Assembly (NCBI GenBank): GCA_027886175.1
Contig: JAJNNQ010000101.1
Span: forward strand, 124,001-188,000
Direction of reading: 5' to 3'
From: Phylloscopus collybita
Lineage: Eukaryota > Chordata > Aves > Passeriformes > Phylloscopidae
DNA: 64,000 bases
Shown here piece by piece: positions 10,282 through 20,598 of the stretch (its first letter is position 1; every line of letters starts with the position of its first letter). The notes beneath the pieces were generated by a model. The model made no database searches. It had not been told where the DNA came from and saw nothing but the letters and a program-made list of their open reading frames with translations. The position numbers and the translations under genes were made by a program.

Positions 10282-11225
10282 ATTCCCAGGGTCTGGGATT
10301 CTTGCTGGATAAACTGAGCATGGGCCAGCAGAGTGTCCTGGGGTGGCCAGGAGAGCCCCTGGGATCCCAGGGAGCTTTGGGAAGGGCACTCCCAGCAGGT
10401 CAGGGTGGGGATCCTGCCCCTCTGCTCAGCTCCAGGGAGGCTCACCTGGAGTGTCCTCTTCAGTTCTGGGCTCCACAGTTCAAGGAAGACCAGGAGCTGC
10501 TGGAGAGGGTCTGGGGAAGGCCACAGAGATGATTTGGAGTCTGGAGCATCTCTGGTGAGGAGAGACTGTGGGAGCTGGGCCTGGTCAGTCTGGAGAAGGG
10601 AGAGCTGAGAGGGGATCCATGAGTCTGTGCAGGTGTCCCATCCATCCATAGAAATATCCCATCAGCCCATCCAGGTGTCCCATCAGCCCATCCAGGTGTC
10701 CCATCAGCCCATCCAGGTGACCCATCCAGGTATCCCATCAGTCCACAGAGATATCACATCAGTCTGTGCAGGTGTCCCATCAGTCCATAGAAATATTCCA
10801 TCAGTCCATGCAGGTGTCCCATCCAGGTGTCCCATCCGTCCATGGAGATACCCCGTCAGTCCATAGAAATATCCCATCAGTCCATCCAGGTGTCCCATCA
10901 GCCCATCCAGGTGTCCCATCAGCCCATGCAGGTGTCCCATCACATCTCTCCAGGGGTGCCAGGACAGTTCCAGACTCTCTCAGTGGTGCCAGGGGCAGCA
11001 CAAGGAGCCGTGGCCAGGAGCTAAAGCACAGCAGCTCCAGCCCAGCCTGAGGAAGAACTTCCTTCCATGGAGGGGCAGAGCCTGGAGCAGCTGCCCAGGG
11101 AGGGGCTGGAGTCTCCCTCTCTGAGAGATCCCCAAGGGCCTGGACACGTTCCTGTGTCACTGCTGCAGGTGGCCCTGCCTGGGCTGGGGCTGCGCTGGGG
11201 GACACCCAGAGCTCCCTCCCGACCC
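10282..11225 (+). mobile_element. CR1 LINE 3' portion interrupted by a 21-bp tandem array
   Basis: Bases 10,282-10,620 read like the CR1 ORF2 end (AAACTGAGCATGGGCCAGCA, GTTCTGGGCTCCACAGTTCA, GGAGCTGCTGGAGAGGGTCT). Bases 10,960-11,225 continue the same element (AGCCTGAGGAAGAACTTCCT, GGAGCAGCTGCCCAGGGAGG). Between them the expected few bases are replaced by the array at 10,622-10,945. The order and phase of both halves match one CR1 copy, so the array grew inside it. Confidence 0.8.
10622..10945 (+). repeat. 21-bp minisatellite inside CR1, about 15 units
   Basis: Alternating units GGTGTCCCATCAGCCCATCC and CCCATCAGTCCATAGAAATA (each 21 bp with one further base). Sub-types form patches, showing local duplication. 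Confidence 0.92.
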
Positions 11226-11384
11226 TGCTTGGGGGATTCTGGTGTCCCCAGGGTGAGAACCGGGATAATTCCCGGTGCTGGGCTGGTTCCTGTCCCAGCC
11301 CAGGCGCTCCCAGCCCGGGGAGCGGCTCACTCCGTTCCCGGGGCCGTTAACGCCCATCCCGCAGCCGGGCCCGGGGCTGGCGAT

Positions 11385-11580
11385 GGAAAAAAAGAGCCGC
11401 TATTGTTTGCTTAACAGTCAAGTGACAAATTATTTAATTAGCACATATGCCATTTGTCTCCGCAGCTGTGTTCATCGTTCTAATTGCAAAGCAGCCTTAA
11501 TTTATTGCGCCTATATTGCTCCCTAATACTAACACGGTAATTACACGCTTCCATTAGCCCGCTGCACCCTATGGAAGGAG
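11385..11580. promoter_or_regulatory. Strong candidate conserved non-coding element
   Basis: Complex AT-leaning sequence with TTATTTAATTAGCACATATG, GTTCTAATTGCAAAGCAGCC, GGTAATTACACG and CCATTAGCCCG. Four or more homeodomain-like cores fall within 150 bp. It is flanked by CR1/GC-rich DNA on one side and low-complexity DNA on the other. No open frame is convincing. Confidence 0.5.
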
Positions 11581-11880
11581 GGAGGAAAAAAAAAAACCAA
11601 CAAAAAACCGGGAAAAAGCAGATTAATTCCTGCACACGATGGAATGGCACAGGAAGGTACGGATCGCTGGCCGGGAAGGGAAGCTCAGGGGGCACATGGA
11701 AAAGCGACACCTGCCCAGGGCGTTCTCCTCCCGGCCACTTTTCCTGAAACTTTTTTATGGCCGGGATTTGCCCGTTCGGGCTTTGTTTTGGGAAGCACAA
11801 CCCCGCTTTGAGATCTCCACCTGCTGGAGAAATCCAGCACGCACAAAGGAGCTCCGGGAAAACCGCGACGGCCAAATGCG
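11581..11880. other. Unique sequence
   Basis: Mixed sequence after an A-run at about 11,587-11,598. No gene or repeat recognised. Confidence 0.3.
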
Positions 11881-11950
11881 CTTCTCCTCCTCTTCTTCTT
11901 CCTCCTCCTCTTCTTCTTCCTCCTCCTCTTCTTCTTCCTTCTCCTCCTGC
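11881..11950 (+). repeat. (TCC/TTC)n microsatellite
   Basis: Trinucleotide pyrimidine run mixing TCC and TTC blocks. It generates the poly-serine and poly-glutamate frames seen in translation. Confidence 0.92.
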
Positions 11951-12006
11951 TGCTGCTCCTCGGCAGAGCCGGCCCGGCCGCTTCCCACCTTTCCCACCTG
12001 TCCCAG

Positions 12007-13001
12007 TGATGTCTGGAGTTTTATCTTTGGTGTTTTTCAGGTTCTGTGCTGCCCAGGGCTGCAGCTCTCAGCCTCACACTCAGGGTCACTCAGCTCTGCA
12101 CAGAGCAGGGACACAAAACAAATCCTGCTCCTGCTGCACCCCAAGCACAGCTGGGACAAGTGTTCAGGCCCCAGAGCACAAACAAGGGTGGCTGCAGAGA
12201 GAAAACAAGAAGGGTGGGACTGCAGAACCTGCAGCTGGAACTGGACAATTCAACCCCAATGTGCAAATGGACCAGAACTGATCCAAGTGTGAGACCTGGT
12301 GACCAGGGGTCCATTTTGGGTCCATTTTGTGACCATTTTGTGACCATTTTGTGACCATTTTGGGTCCATTTTGTGCCCATTTTGTGTCCATTTTGGGTCC
12401 ATTTTGGGTCCATTTTGTGTCCATTTTGTGACCATTTTGGGTCCATTTTGTGTCCATTTTGGGACCATTTTGTGTCCATTTTGTGTCCATTTTGTGACCA
12501 TTTTGTGTCCATTCTGTGACCATTTTGTGTCCATTTTGGGTCCATTTTGTGTCCATTTTGGGTCCATTTTGTGACCATTTTGTGACCATTTTGTGACCAT
12601 TTTGGGTCCATTTTGGGTCCATTTTGTGCCCATTTTGTGTCCATTTTGGGTCCATTTTGTGTCCATTCTGTGACCATTTTGGGTCCATTTTGTGTCCATT
12701 TTGTGACCATTTTGTGTCCATTTTGTGACCTTTTTGTGACCATTTTGTGTCCATTCTGTGACCATTTTGTGTCCATTTTGTGCCCATTTTGTGACCATTT
12801 TGTGACCATTTTGTGACCATTTTGGGTCCATTTTGTGACCATTGTGGGTTCATTTTGTGACCATTTTGGGTCCACCTTGGGTGCAGCCCTGCCCAAGCTC
12901 TTGTCCTGCCCAAGGTGTGTCCTTAAAGCCCTTTCAATAAATCTCTGCTTTATTCTCTGGCTCTGCCCAGTCTGTTCCAGCTCAGCCTTCCCAAGGCATC
13001 A
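12007..13001 (+). mobile_element. LTR family D copy, enlarged by an internal 11-bp array
   Basis: Runs from GTGATGTCTGGAGTTTTATC to CAGCCTTCCCAAGGCATCA and is collinear with the 515-bp copy at 41,176-41,690. It carries CAATAAATCTCTGCTTTATT near its 3' end, a polyadenylation context typical of an LTR. Here the central CCATTTTGTGT stretch has grown to 568 bp. No clean TSD is visible, so the boundaries come from the pairwise comparison. Confidence 0.7.
12308..12875 (+). repeat. 11-bp minisatellite within LTR D, about 51 units
   Basis: Units are CCATTTTGTGA, CCATTTTGTGT and CCATTTTGGGT, strictly 11 bp with changes nearly confined to the last three bases. The sister LTR has only about seven units at 41,480-41,565. 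Confidence 0.95.
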
Positions 13002-13716
13002 CCACCTGCAGCTCCTGCCCCTCCCAGGCCGGGTTGGGCACTTTGGGCTGAGCTGCTCCGGGCAGCAGAGCTCCAAGCCCTCCACAGGCCACACGGGACA
13101 ATCCGGGGATGTTCCTGTTCTGGCAGCTGCTTGGGAACCCTCCCAATCTTCTTGCTCCGATAAACCTGGGAGAGTGGGAAGGGATTGGAGCTGGGTGAGC
13201 TGTAAGGTCCCTTCCAGCCCAAACCGATTTTGGGGGAATTCTCAAACGATGACATTTCTGACAGGAGAAAAAGCCGAGAGCCCAAACCCCTCCTGAGGGC
13301 TGGTGCTTCCCCTGAGGGAAGGGCCGGGAATGCCGCTGTCCCAAAGGATGCCGCTGTCCCAAAGCAAGGCTGGAGCTGAGCCGGTCCGGGAATCCCGGGA
13401 TGCTCCGGGGATCCTGCCCCGGGCACACTTTCCCCTCCCTGACCCCGCGGAAAGGGAAGGACGGGTAGAAGCGGGGGCTGTTGTTATCTCGGGAAGGGGA
13501 GAGGCCGCCTCAGATCCCAGCGCGGCCAAACAGCTGCTGGGTTCTCCTCCGGTCAGGCAGAGCCTTTCAGGGCATCCCCGGCCCGGGAGCGCTCAGCTAA
13601 GCCCGTCTGAAGTTGAGAGGATTTAAGCAGATGCCCTTCTCTCTCTAAGCCCGGGCTTAAGCCCCCTGAAGGGCTGCCGAGCTGCCGAGGGCGGGGGCAG
13701 CTGCAGGAGCTGCTCC
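13002..13716. other. Unique GC-rich sequence with a short CR1-like tail
   Basis: About 13,170-13,240 (GAGCTGTAAGGTCCCTTCCA and following) looks like a CR1 3' terminus. A GATGCCGCTGTCCCAAAG duplication lies near 13,330-13,365. Otherwise no feature is recognised. Confidence 0.35.
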
Positions 13717-14100
13717 CTTTCCTTTCCTTTCCTTTCCTTTCCTTTCCTTTCCTTTCCTTTCCTTTCCTTTCCTTTCCTTTCCTTTCCTTTCCTTTCCTTT
13801 CCTTTCCTTTCCTTTCCTTTCCTTTCCTTTCCTTTCCTTTCCTTTCCTTTCCTTTCCTTTCCTTTCCTTTCCTTTCCTTTCCTTCCCTTCCCTTCCCTTC
13901 CCTTCCCTTCCCTTCCCTTCCCTTCCCTTCCCTTCCCTTCCCTTCCCTTCCCTTCCCTTCCCTTCCCTTTCCCTTTCCCTTTCCCTTTCCCTTTCCCTTT
14001 CCCTTTCCCTTTCCCTTTCCCTTTCCCTTTCCCCCTTTCCTTTCCCCCTTTCCTTTCCCCCTTTCCCTTTCCCTTCCCTTCCCTTTCCCTTCCCTTTTCC
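13717..14100 (+). repeat. Pure pyrimidine tract: CCTTT, then CCCTT, then CCCTTT blocks
   Basis: About 33 uninterrupted CCTTT units (13,719-13,883) are followed by about 16 CCCTT units, about 11 CCCTTT units and then mixed CCCCCTTTCCTTT, with no purine for over 350 bp. The complementary strand is poly-purine. The long frames rich in K, E, R and G across it are artefacts. Confidence 0.97.
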
Positions 14101-14480
14101 CCCATTTCTCCAATCCCATTTCCCACCAGGAGCTGCCGGAGCAGAGCTCTGAGCTTTGGGGTTGGTACCCCCAGGGTGGGATTCCCGACCCCCGGAACCT
14201 CGGGATGTCCCGGGGCCGGGCAGTGCCCCCTCTCCGCCCCGCCAGGTGTCGGTGACAAGGGACGGGAGCCGAGGCCACCTCTCGCTCGTGTGTCCCCCAC
14301 TCTCTTCCCAGGAAAGCGAGAACCCCCCCGGGGCGCCGGGAAAAGGGGGGAGAGGGCAGCGCGGAGGGGCCGCGGGGCTCTCAGGTGGCTGCTCCAGCCC
14401 TGCCTCCCCTCCCAGACGCCCAAGCCGAGCCGGCGAATGCAGCCCCATTCTTCTCCCCCCCCCCACCACCACCCCACACT
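14101..14480. other. GC-rich unique sequence
   Basis: CpG-containing sequence with short C-runs near 14,455. No gene or repeat recognised. Confidence 0.3.
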
Positions 14481-15000
14481 CATTTTTCTCCCTTCAATGC
14501 GGGCTACGAGGCTACTGCCAAAAACATACCCAGCACAATCAAACATCAGATGGTGACTCCTTTCCCACAGCTTGTGTGAGTGAAAACAGTGAAATTATAC
14601 CCATGTTTTAGCGGCGAATCCCCTGGTGTTCGAGCGAGGCAAGCCCAGCGCAGGGCTCTTGTTCTCCTGCTTTTTGTTCCCCGGACTTGCACTGTTTTTA
14701 GCACTGGACACCATTCAGCCCCCATTCAGCATTGTATGTCACTTCACATATGGTTCATCCGCTCCAAATGTGTGCATGTACCCAGAAAATGCAGCTTTTC
14801 ATTATGTATTCTCCATGTAACAGAAAAGATTAAGATGTAAGCCCGCTGAATGCAGCAGGAATTAGTTGGACAGATGAATAAGGGAAAAATGAATCTGGAA
14901 TGACGGCGGATTTAGCCTAATGATGGTGGGAGGGCGGTAAGAACTTGGTGGTAGGTTGCAGCCCTTTTAATCCCGGCCTGCGTGCGTATTTTGGCAGGAG
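14481..15000. promoter_or_regulatory. Candidate conserved non-coding element block
   Basis: Non-repetitive sequence such as AACATCAGATGGTGACTCCT, TGTCACTTCACATATGGTTC, TTTTCATTATGTATTCTCCA and GGATTTAGCCTAATGATGG. It has CATATG and CAGATG E-boxes and a TAATGA motif, and no long open frame. Confidence 0.45.
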
Positions 15001-15229
15001 GAACGTTTTCTTCAGAACCCACACCCAGAGGGATACAGTAAAAAAAAAAAAAAACAAACCAAAAACAACGCTTCTAACCCGATCCGCACAAAAAATCCCC
15101 TAAATTTGCCAGGCCCGCCCCTGCCCCCAACCCCGGGCGGATTTTTGGGGCGCAGCATCCGCACAACAAAAACCACAAAAAACCTCCCACCCGCCCTCAT
15201 GAAAGCCCGGGAATATCGGCCCCCGAGTT
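15001..15229. other. Unique sequence with A-runs
   Basis: Includes an A-tract at about 15,040-15,055 and GC-rich flanks. Nothing recognised. Confidence 0.25.
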
Positions 15230-15760
15230 GCTGCGTGGCATTCAGTTATTCCTCCTCTCCAGATATAATTTCCATGAGCATCCGCTAATGAGGGCGCCTT
15301 TGATGCCGCTCCGAGAGGGGATTTCGGTTTTAAAAGGAGGATAAAAAAAGAAGCGAGAGCCCGAGTTTCCTCGCCCCCTCTGCTCCCCCACGAACGCTCC
15401 CCTCGGACGAGTTAAAGATTTTTTTGGGGGTTTTTTTGGTTTTTTTTTTTTTGTAAATTCAGGCGTTTCGAGCCTCCAAAGGATGGAGGCTGGAAGTGTC
15501 AAGGCGCGGGGAAATAGAAAAGCAGCTCGGGGCGCGGTGCTGGACAGAAAACCAGGAGGGAGAGAAACCCTCACCAGGAGCATTAAACTCGCTTCCTACA
15601 ACACTTTGCACGGGGAGAAAGAGATAAATTCATTTGTTTTTCTTTTATTTTTTTTCTTTTCGGATTGAAAAATCAGCATTTGCATGACAATGGAGATAAT
15701 TTTTATTTTTTTTTTCAAAAGTATAAACACAAAGGGCTGCGACTTCAGAGGCGGGCGGGT
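15230..15760. promoter_or_regulatory. Candidate conserved non-coding element block
   Basis: Contains GGCATTCAGTTATTCCTCCT, CATGAGCATCCGCTAATGAG, CTTTGATGCCGCTCCG and CAGCATTTGCATGACAATGG (octamer-like ATTTGCAT). Two T-rich interruptions lie at about 15,420-15,452 and 15,640-15,715. No coding frame. Confidence 0.4.
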
Positions 15761-15908
15761 CAGCTGCGCTGCTGGGCGCGCAGCACATCCTCCTCTCCCG
15801 GCGCCGGGAAAGCAGCAGCGGGGAGTTCTCCGAGCTGCCCGGGGCAAAAAGAGTTTCCTTTGGTGGCCCCTGTGTCCCGCCACGTCCACAGCAAACACAG
15901 AATTTTCC

Positions 15909-15910
15909 CT

Positions 15911-15954
<44 letters not shown>

Positions 15955-16440
15955 GGTTTTTATTATTATTATTATTGTTATTATTATTATTTTGGTTTTT
16001 GGGGGGTTTTATGTCTGTTTGGTGTTTTTTTGTTTTGTTTTTTAAAATACATATATTTTATATTTATTTATATAGTTATATTTATATTCTATTTCTATTT
16101 TTATTTTATTTCTATTTTTATTTAGATATTATTTGTGTATTTCTTTATATTTATTTTTATATTTATTTATATTTATTTATGTTTATTTTTATTTATTTAT
16201 TTATATTTTTGTTTTTATTTTTATTTTATTTTTATTTTTGTATTTATTTTTAATTTTATTTTTATTTTTATTCCTATTTTTGTATTTATTTATACATTCT
16301 TTATAATTATTTTTATATTTACTTCTATTTACTTATATATTTTTATTTATATTTATATATTTATTTATTTATATTTATCTATTTATTTATATTTACTTAC
16401 ATCTTTATTTATCTTTATCTTTTTATAAAATATATAAATA
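15909..16440 (+). repeat. Poly-T then TA-rich low-complexity region
   Basis: A run of about 40 T (15,914-15,953) is followed by TTATTATTATTA and long TTTATTTATATTT strings almost devoid of G and C. Frames rich in F, I and Y here are artefacts. Confidence 0.93.
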
Positions 16441-16635
16441 TCTATTTAATCCAATAAGATTTCACGGAATAGATTTTTTTTTTCTCTCCATTCGAAAAAA
16501 ATAAAAAATAAATTCATCTGAGCAGGGAAAGCTCCAGGTGAATAACAATTCCTCCTCCTGCCTGGCAGCAAAGGTGTTCTGACACATCCTGTGCACATGG
16601 GTGGCTCTCGGCTGTCCCTGCTCAACACTGGCAGC

Positions 16636-16694
16636 CTAAAAATAAAAATAAAATAAAATAAAATAAAATAAAATAAAATAAAATAAAATAAAAT
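16636..16694 (+). repeat. (AAAAT)n microsatellite
   Basis: Uninterrupted AAAAT pentamers. Confidence 0.95.
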
Positions 16695-17042
16695 ATCCTC
16701 CTGTATCTGTTTAGTATGTTCTGATTGAAAGAAAATAAAGTGTTTTCAAAAGCCCGGTAGTGTTTTTTTAAAATATCCCCCTGCCTCCCCACAAAAGGGT
16801 TTTAAGGATTAATCCCTCTGAGAAGCTGAATAAAACCTTTCTAGTTCCGGACTAGACAATTAAATACGTTAAATATATCTTAAATAATGCAATTAAATAC
16901 GTGGTCCTGCCAAGAAATGATCTCCTTTTGAAACAAGACAAAAAATTCGATTTTTAATTGCAGCTCTTCAACGCCAGAAGGTCAAAATGTGTCTGGGGAA
17001 ATTTCACCACCGAACCCAGGGGGCCTCTTGGGGTGGTGGTGG
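16695..17042. promoter_or_regulatory. Candidate conserved non-coding element
   Basis: AT-leaning complex sequence with GACAATTAAATACGTTAAAT, AATGCAATTAAATACGTGGT and TTTTTAATTGCAGCTCTTCA. TTAAATACGT occurs twice 35 bp apart. Not repetitive otherwise. Confidence 0.4.
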
Positions 17043-17232
17043 CGACACCAGGGCTGAAGCTGCTGCTCCATTTGGTGCTTACACCGAAATTCCACCCTTC
17101 ACATTCCCAAAATTGACCAAAATCAGTGGCCTGAAAAGGACAAAACAGGTAATTTTAACAGATAATTTTACCAGGTAAATAATTTTCCCAGTTAATTAAT
17201 TTTCCCAGTTAATTTCGCCCCCTTTTCCCATC

Positions 17233-17516
17233 TGTAGTCACTGCCTGTCACGTTTGGGTTTTCTGAAGTTCTTTCCCAGGGACCTAGACAAGGTCACACT
17301 TTCTAAACTCTCTTGTTTTTCACATTTCTCTCCTAAGGAGGGGCTTTGCTCGTTGACCCTTGGTGTGACCAATGGTTCAAAGGATCCCCCCTCTTAGGTG
17401 GGCACATTGTAAAAAGGTATAAAAACAGCTTCTGAGAATAAACCAGCCCCTCTTTTTGGAGCATCAGCCTTCTGAAATCACGAGTCCGTGTCTTTCCTTC
17501 GTGTCCAACAGCGACA
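17233..17516 (+). mobile_element. LTR family E, array copy 1
   Basis: Starts TGTAGTCACTGCCTGTCACG and ends GTGTCCAACAGCGACA. These are the same ends as the solo copies whose 6-bp TSDs are readable at 31.7 and 48.1 kb. Confidence 0.8.
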
Positions 17517-17976
17517 CCAGGGCTGAATCTGCTGCTCCATTTGGTGCTTACACCGAAATTCCACCCTTCACATTCCCAAAATTGACCAAAATCAGTGGCC
17601 TGAAAAGGACAAAACAGGTAATTTTAACAGGTAATTTTACCAGGTAAATAATTTTCCCAGTTAATTAATTTTCCCACTTAATTTTGCCCCCTTTTCCCAT
17701 CTGTAGTCACTGCCTGTCATGTTTGGGTTTTCTGAAGTTCTTTCCCAGGGACGTAAACTGCTAAACAAGGTCACACTTTTTAAACTCTCTTGTTTTTCAC
17801 ATTTCTCTCCAGGGCTGAAGCTGCTGCTCCATTTGGTGCTTACACCGAAATTCCACCCTTCACATTCCCAAAATTGACCAAAATCATTGCCCTGAAAAGG
17901 ACAAAACAGGTAATTTTCCTAGGTAATTTTCCCAGTTAATTAATTTTCCCAGTTAATTTCGCCCCCTTTTCCCATC

Positions 17977-18271
17977 TGTAGTCACTGCCTGTCATGTTTG
18001 GGTTTTCTGAAGTTCTTTCCCAGAGACCCAAACTGCTAAACAAGGTCACACTTTCTAAACTCTCTTGTTTTTCACATTTCTCTCCTAAGGAGGGACTTTG
18101 CTTGTTGACCCCTTGGTGTGACCAATGGTTCAAAGGATCCCACCTCTTAGGTGGGCACGTTGTAAAAAGGTATAAAAACAGGTGCTGAGAATAAACCAGC
18201 CCCTCTTTTTGGAGCATCAGCCTTCTGAAATCACGAGTCCGTGTCTTTCCTTCGTGTCCAACAGTGACACC
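17977..18271 (+). mobile_element. LTR family E, array copy 3
   Basis: TATA-like GGTATAAAAACAGG and GAATAAACCAGCC are intact. It ends CAACAGTGACA, a one-base change from the other array copies. Confidence 0.78.
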
Positions 18272-18437
18272 AGGGCTGAAGCTGCTGCTACATTTGGTGC
18301 TTACACCGAAATTCCACCCTTCACATTCCCAAAATTGACCAAAATCAGCGGCCTGAAAAGGACAAACCAGGTAATTTTAACAGGTAATTTTCCCAGTTAA
18401 TTAATTTTCCCAGTTAATTTCGCCCCCTTTTCCCATC

Positions 18438-18717
18438 TGTAGTCACTGCCTGTCACGTTTGGGTTTTTCTCAAGTTCTTTCCCAGGGACCTAAACAAGGT
18501 CACACTCTGTAAACTCTCTTGTTTTTCACATTTCTCTCCTCAGGAGGGACTTCGCTTGCTGACCCTCGGTGTGACCAATGGTTCAAAGGTGGGCTCTTAG
18601 GTGGGCACGTTGTAAAAAGGTATAAAAATAGCTTCTGAGAATAAACCAGCCCCTTTTGGGAGCATCAGCCTTCTGAAATCACGAGTCCGTGTCTTTCCTT
18701 CGTGTCCAACAGCGACA
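18438..18717 (+). mobile_element. LTR family E, array copy 4
   Basis: Starts TGTAGTCACTGCC and ends CAACAGCGACA. It carries a small deletion around 18,588-18,600 compared with copy 1. Confidence 0.78.
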
Positions 18718-18897
18718 CCAGGGCTGAAGCTGCTGCTCCATTTGGTGCTTACACCGAAATTCCACCCTTCACATTCCCAAAATTGACCCAAATCAGCGGC
18801 CTGAAAAGGACAAACCAGGTAATTTTAACAGGTAATTCCCCCAGTTAATTAATTTTCCCAGTTAATTAATTCTCCCAGTTAATTTCACCCCCTTTTC

Positions 18898-19249
18898 CCA
18901 TCCTCCTAAGAGGAGTCACACCATGAGCCGCAGCTGCTTTAAGCTCCCCCAAACCTGGCTCCTTTTTTGTCTCCTTCAGCCTGGGTTTGGATTTAAAATT
19001 GAACACCAGAGCAGGAATTCCCCAGCTGGGAATTCCTCAGATGAAGGCTGAGGTGGTGCCCTGCAGCAGCCCTGGACCCCACTGAACCAGGCTCGGGTTT
19101 GCCTCTTCCCTCGTGGGTTTGGGTTTGGGATTTCAGGAATTCCAGCTCAGCTCCCCCGTGGGAGCCTCTCCCTGGACCAAACCCAGGCCTGGAGCTGGGA
19201 AAACCCAAACTCAGGGAGGTGCAAGAACTCCTCCTGGGGAGGGAAGGGC
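18898..19249. other. Unique sequence between repeats
   Basis: No gene or repeat recognised. Phrases with GGGTTTGGGTTTGGGATTTC are locally repetitive. Confidence 0.3.
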
Positions 19250-19460
19250 TGTTGGGGAAGATGAAAAAGGAGAGCCTCATAAATATAGGATTGCTTAGGT
19301 TTTGAGAATATGAAACCTGTAAGTGAAATAGAACTGAAAGCGAGTTTTGATGTTTACAGCTTTAGTTCCTGGACAACTGGAGAGCAGCAGTGTGGCTGCT
19401 GAAGGTAATTAATCCCCTTTTGATTAAACAATGCCCTTCTCCTCAGCAAGAGCCCAAGGG

Positions 19461-20273
19461 TGTCTTGGTTTGGACAGACAGGTGTCTGCCAGGCAAAGCT
19501 GGAGTTTCCCTTGGAATGGGGAATGTAAACCCCTCACCCCCTCCAAATTATCATTTTGCAATTCAGGGCTTTCAGGCAAAGATTTGGGAATGGGAATAAC
19601 AGCTCTTTACTGGGAATATTAACAATACAAATGGAGTAGAAAACAAAACCACCCAACCAAACCAGCAAACAAACAAACCACAATTTTGGAGAACCCTGAC
19701 AGAGTCAGAGCTCCAACCTGACACCCTGTTGGTCAGGGGGTTGGGAGCAGTCCCAAAGTGAGTCCTCCTGGAGTGGCAGAGGTGGTTCTGGTGGGGCAGA
19801 GATGATCCTGAGAGAAAAGGGCCCAGTGGTGGTGGGAAGGGTCCAGGGATGGTGAGAAGGGTCCAGGGATGGTGAGAAGGGTCCAGGTAGTGATGAGAAG
19901 GGATCCACTCTTCCTTCCAGGAATCAGGTGAAGCTGGATGCCTTCATGTTCCTGTGTCTCAGTTTTATCCAGGTGGGAATGGTTGGCTCCCCACACTGGG
20001 TGGAGCATCTCCCAATGGGATGATGGAATGTGGATGTGCTGCTTTGGGGAGGGTACAGTTTGGGGATGTGTCAGTTTGGGGAGGTGTTAATGGCCCATTA
20101 GCAGAAAATATCCCCGTGGAGGGAGGACAAGTGGTGACAGAGATAACAAACACTGCCCTACAGTTGGCCCATTTACAAAAAGCACCCGCCCTCCTCCTCC
20201 CAGAGTAAAGAAGAGCAGTGCTTTCAGGAGATGAAAATAGAATACACGTTTTTGTTTTCCATAACCCAGGACA
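19461..20273 (+). mobile_element. Solo LTR, family A, nested in family G
   Basis: Begins TGTCTTGGTTTGGACAGACA and ends TTCCATAACCCAGGACA. Left flank AAGGG and right flank AATGG are the 5-bp TSD with one later mutation. The uninterrupted G copy on the minus strand near 30.1 kb reads GAGCCCAAGGGTCAGAGCAG, which is exactly the empty site. Confidence 0.88.
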
Positions 20274-20598
20274 AATGGTCAGAGCAGACCCCACCAGCTT
20301 GGCAGGAGGGGTGCAAAGAGTCGTTTTTAGGGTTTAAAATATAACACAGCATGGTCATGTAATGATTCTTATAGGCTGTGTGTAAATGCTGTAGGGTTTG
20401 TGTCTTGTACTGGATGGGTTGGTGTCAAAATGTTCAGTAGAGAAGATGATTTAATGGGTTGTAACAGGAACTTCTCTCTTTTACTGCTCTTACTGCTCTT
20501 GCTTCTCTTCAGCTCCTCTCTTACTCCGAAGTATTCCCTCCCTCAGCCCTCCTGGCCAGGCTGCTAGCTCAGATTCTGGGGGGCTTTGGGCAAGGAAG

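Larger units (their letters stand above)
17043..18897 (+). repeat. Tandem array of LTR family E plus spacer, about 450-470-bp period
   Basis: Five spacer segments (CCAGGGCTGAAGCTGCTGCT through CGCCCCCTTTTCCCATC) alternate with four LTR-E segments starting at about 17,233, 17,703, 17,977 and 18,438. The second LTR is cut short near 17,810. Complete LTRs carry GGTATAAAAAC (TATA-like) and GAATAAACC (poly-A signal-like) and end CCAACAGCGACA. Each spacer holds a short open frame followed by CAGGTAAT and then a pyrimidine-rich tract ending CTGTAG. The layout fits unequal recombination between LTRs of one element. Confidence 0.8.

Noticed and set aside
12007..13001. 4-bp GTGA TSD for family D
   Set aside because: GTGA precedes both D copies, so it is probably part of the element rather than duplicated target.
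13553..14546. Basic K/E/G/R-rich minus-strand frames
   Set aside because: Translation of the purine strand of the CCTTT/CCCTT/CCCTTT tract.
17220..17237. CGCCCCCTTTTCCCATC upstream of LTR E considered as a retroviral polypurine tract
   Set aside because: It is pyrimidine on the strand carrying the LTR's TATA and AATAAA signals, so the orientation is wrong for a polypurine tract.
16987..18400. Repeated FGAYTEIPPFTFPKLTK peptide considered as a duplicated exon family
   Set aside because: Between units most base differences are amino-acid changing and the frames lie in LTR spacers. Kept only as a low-certainty finding.
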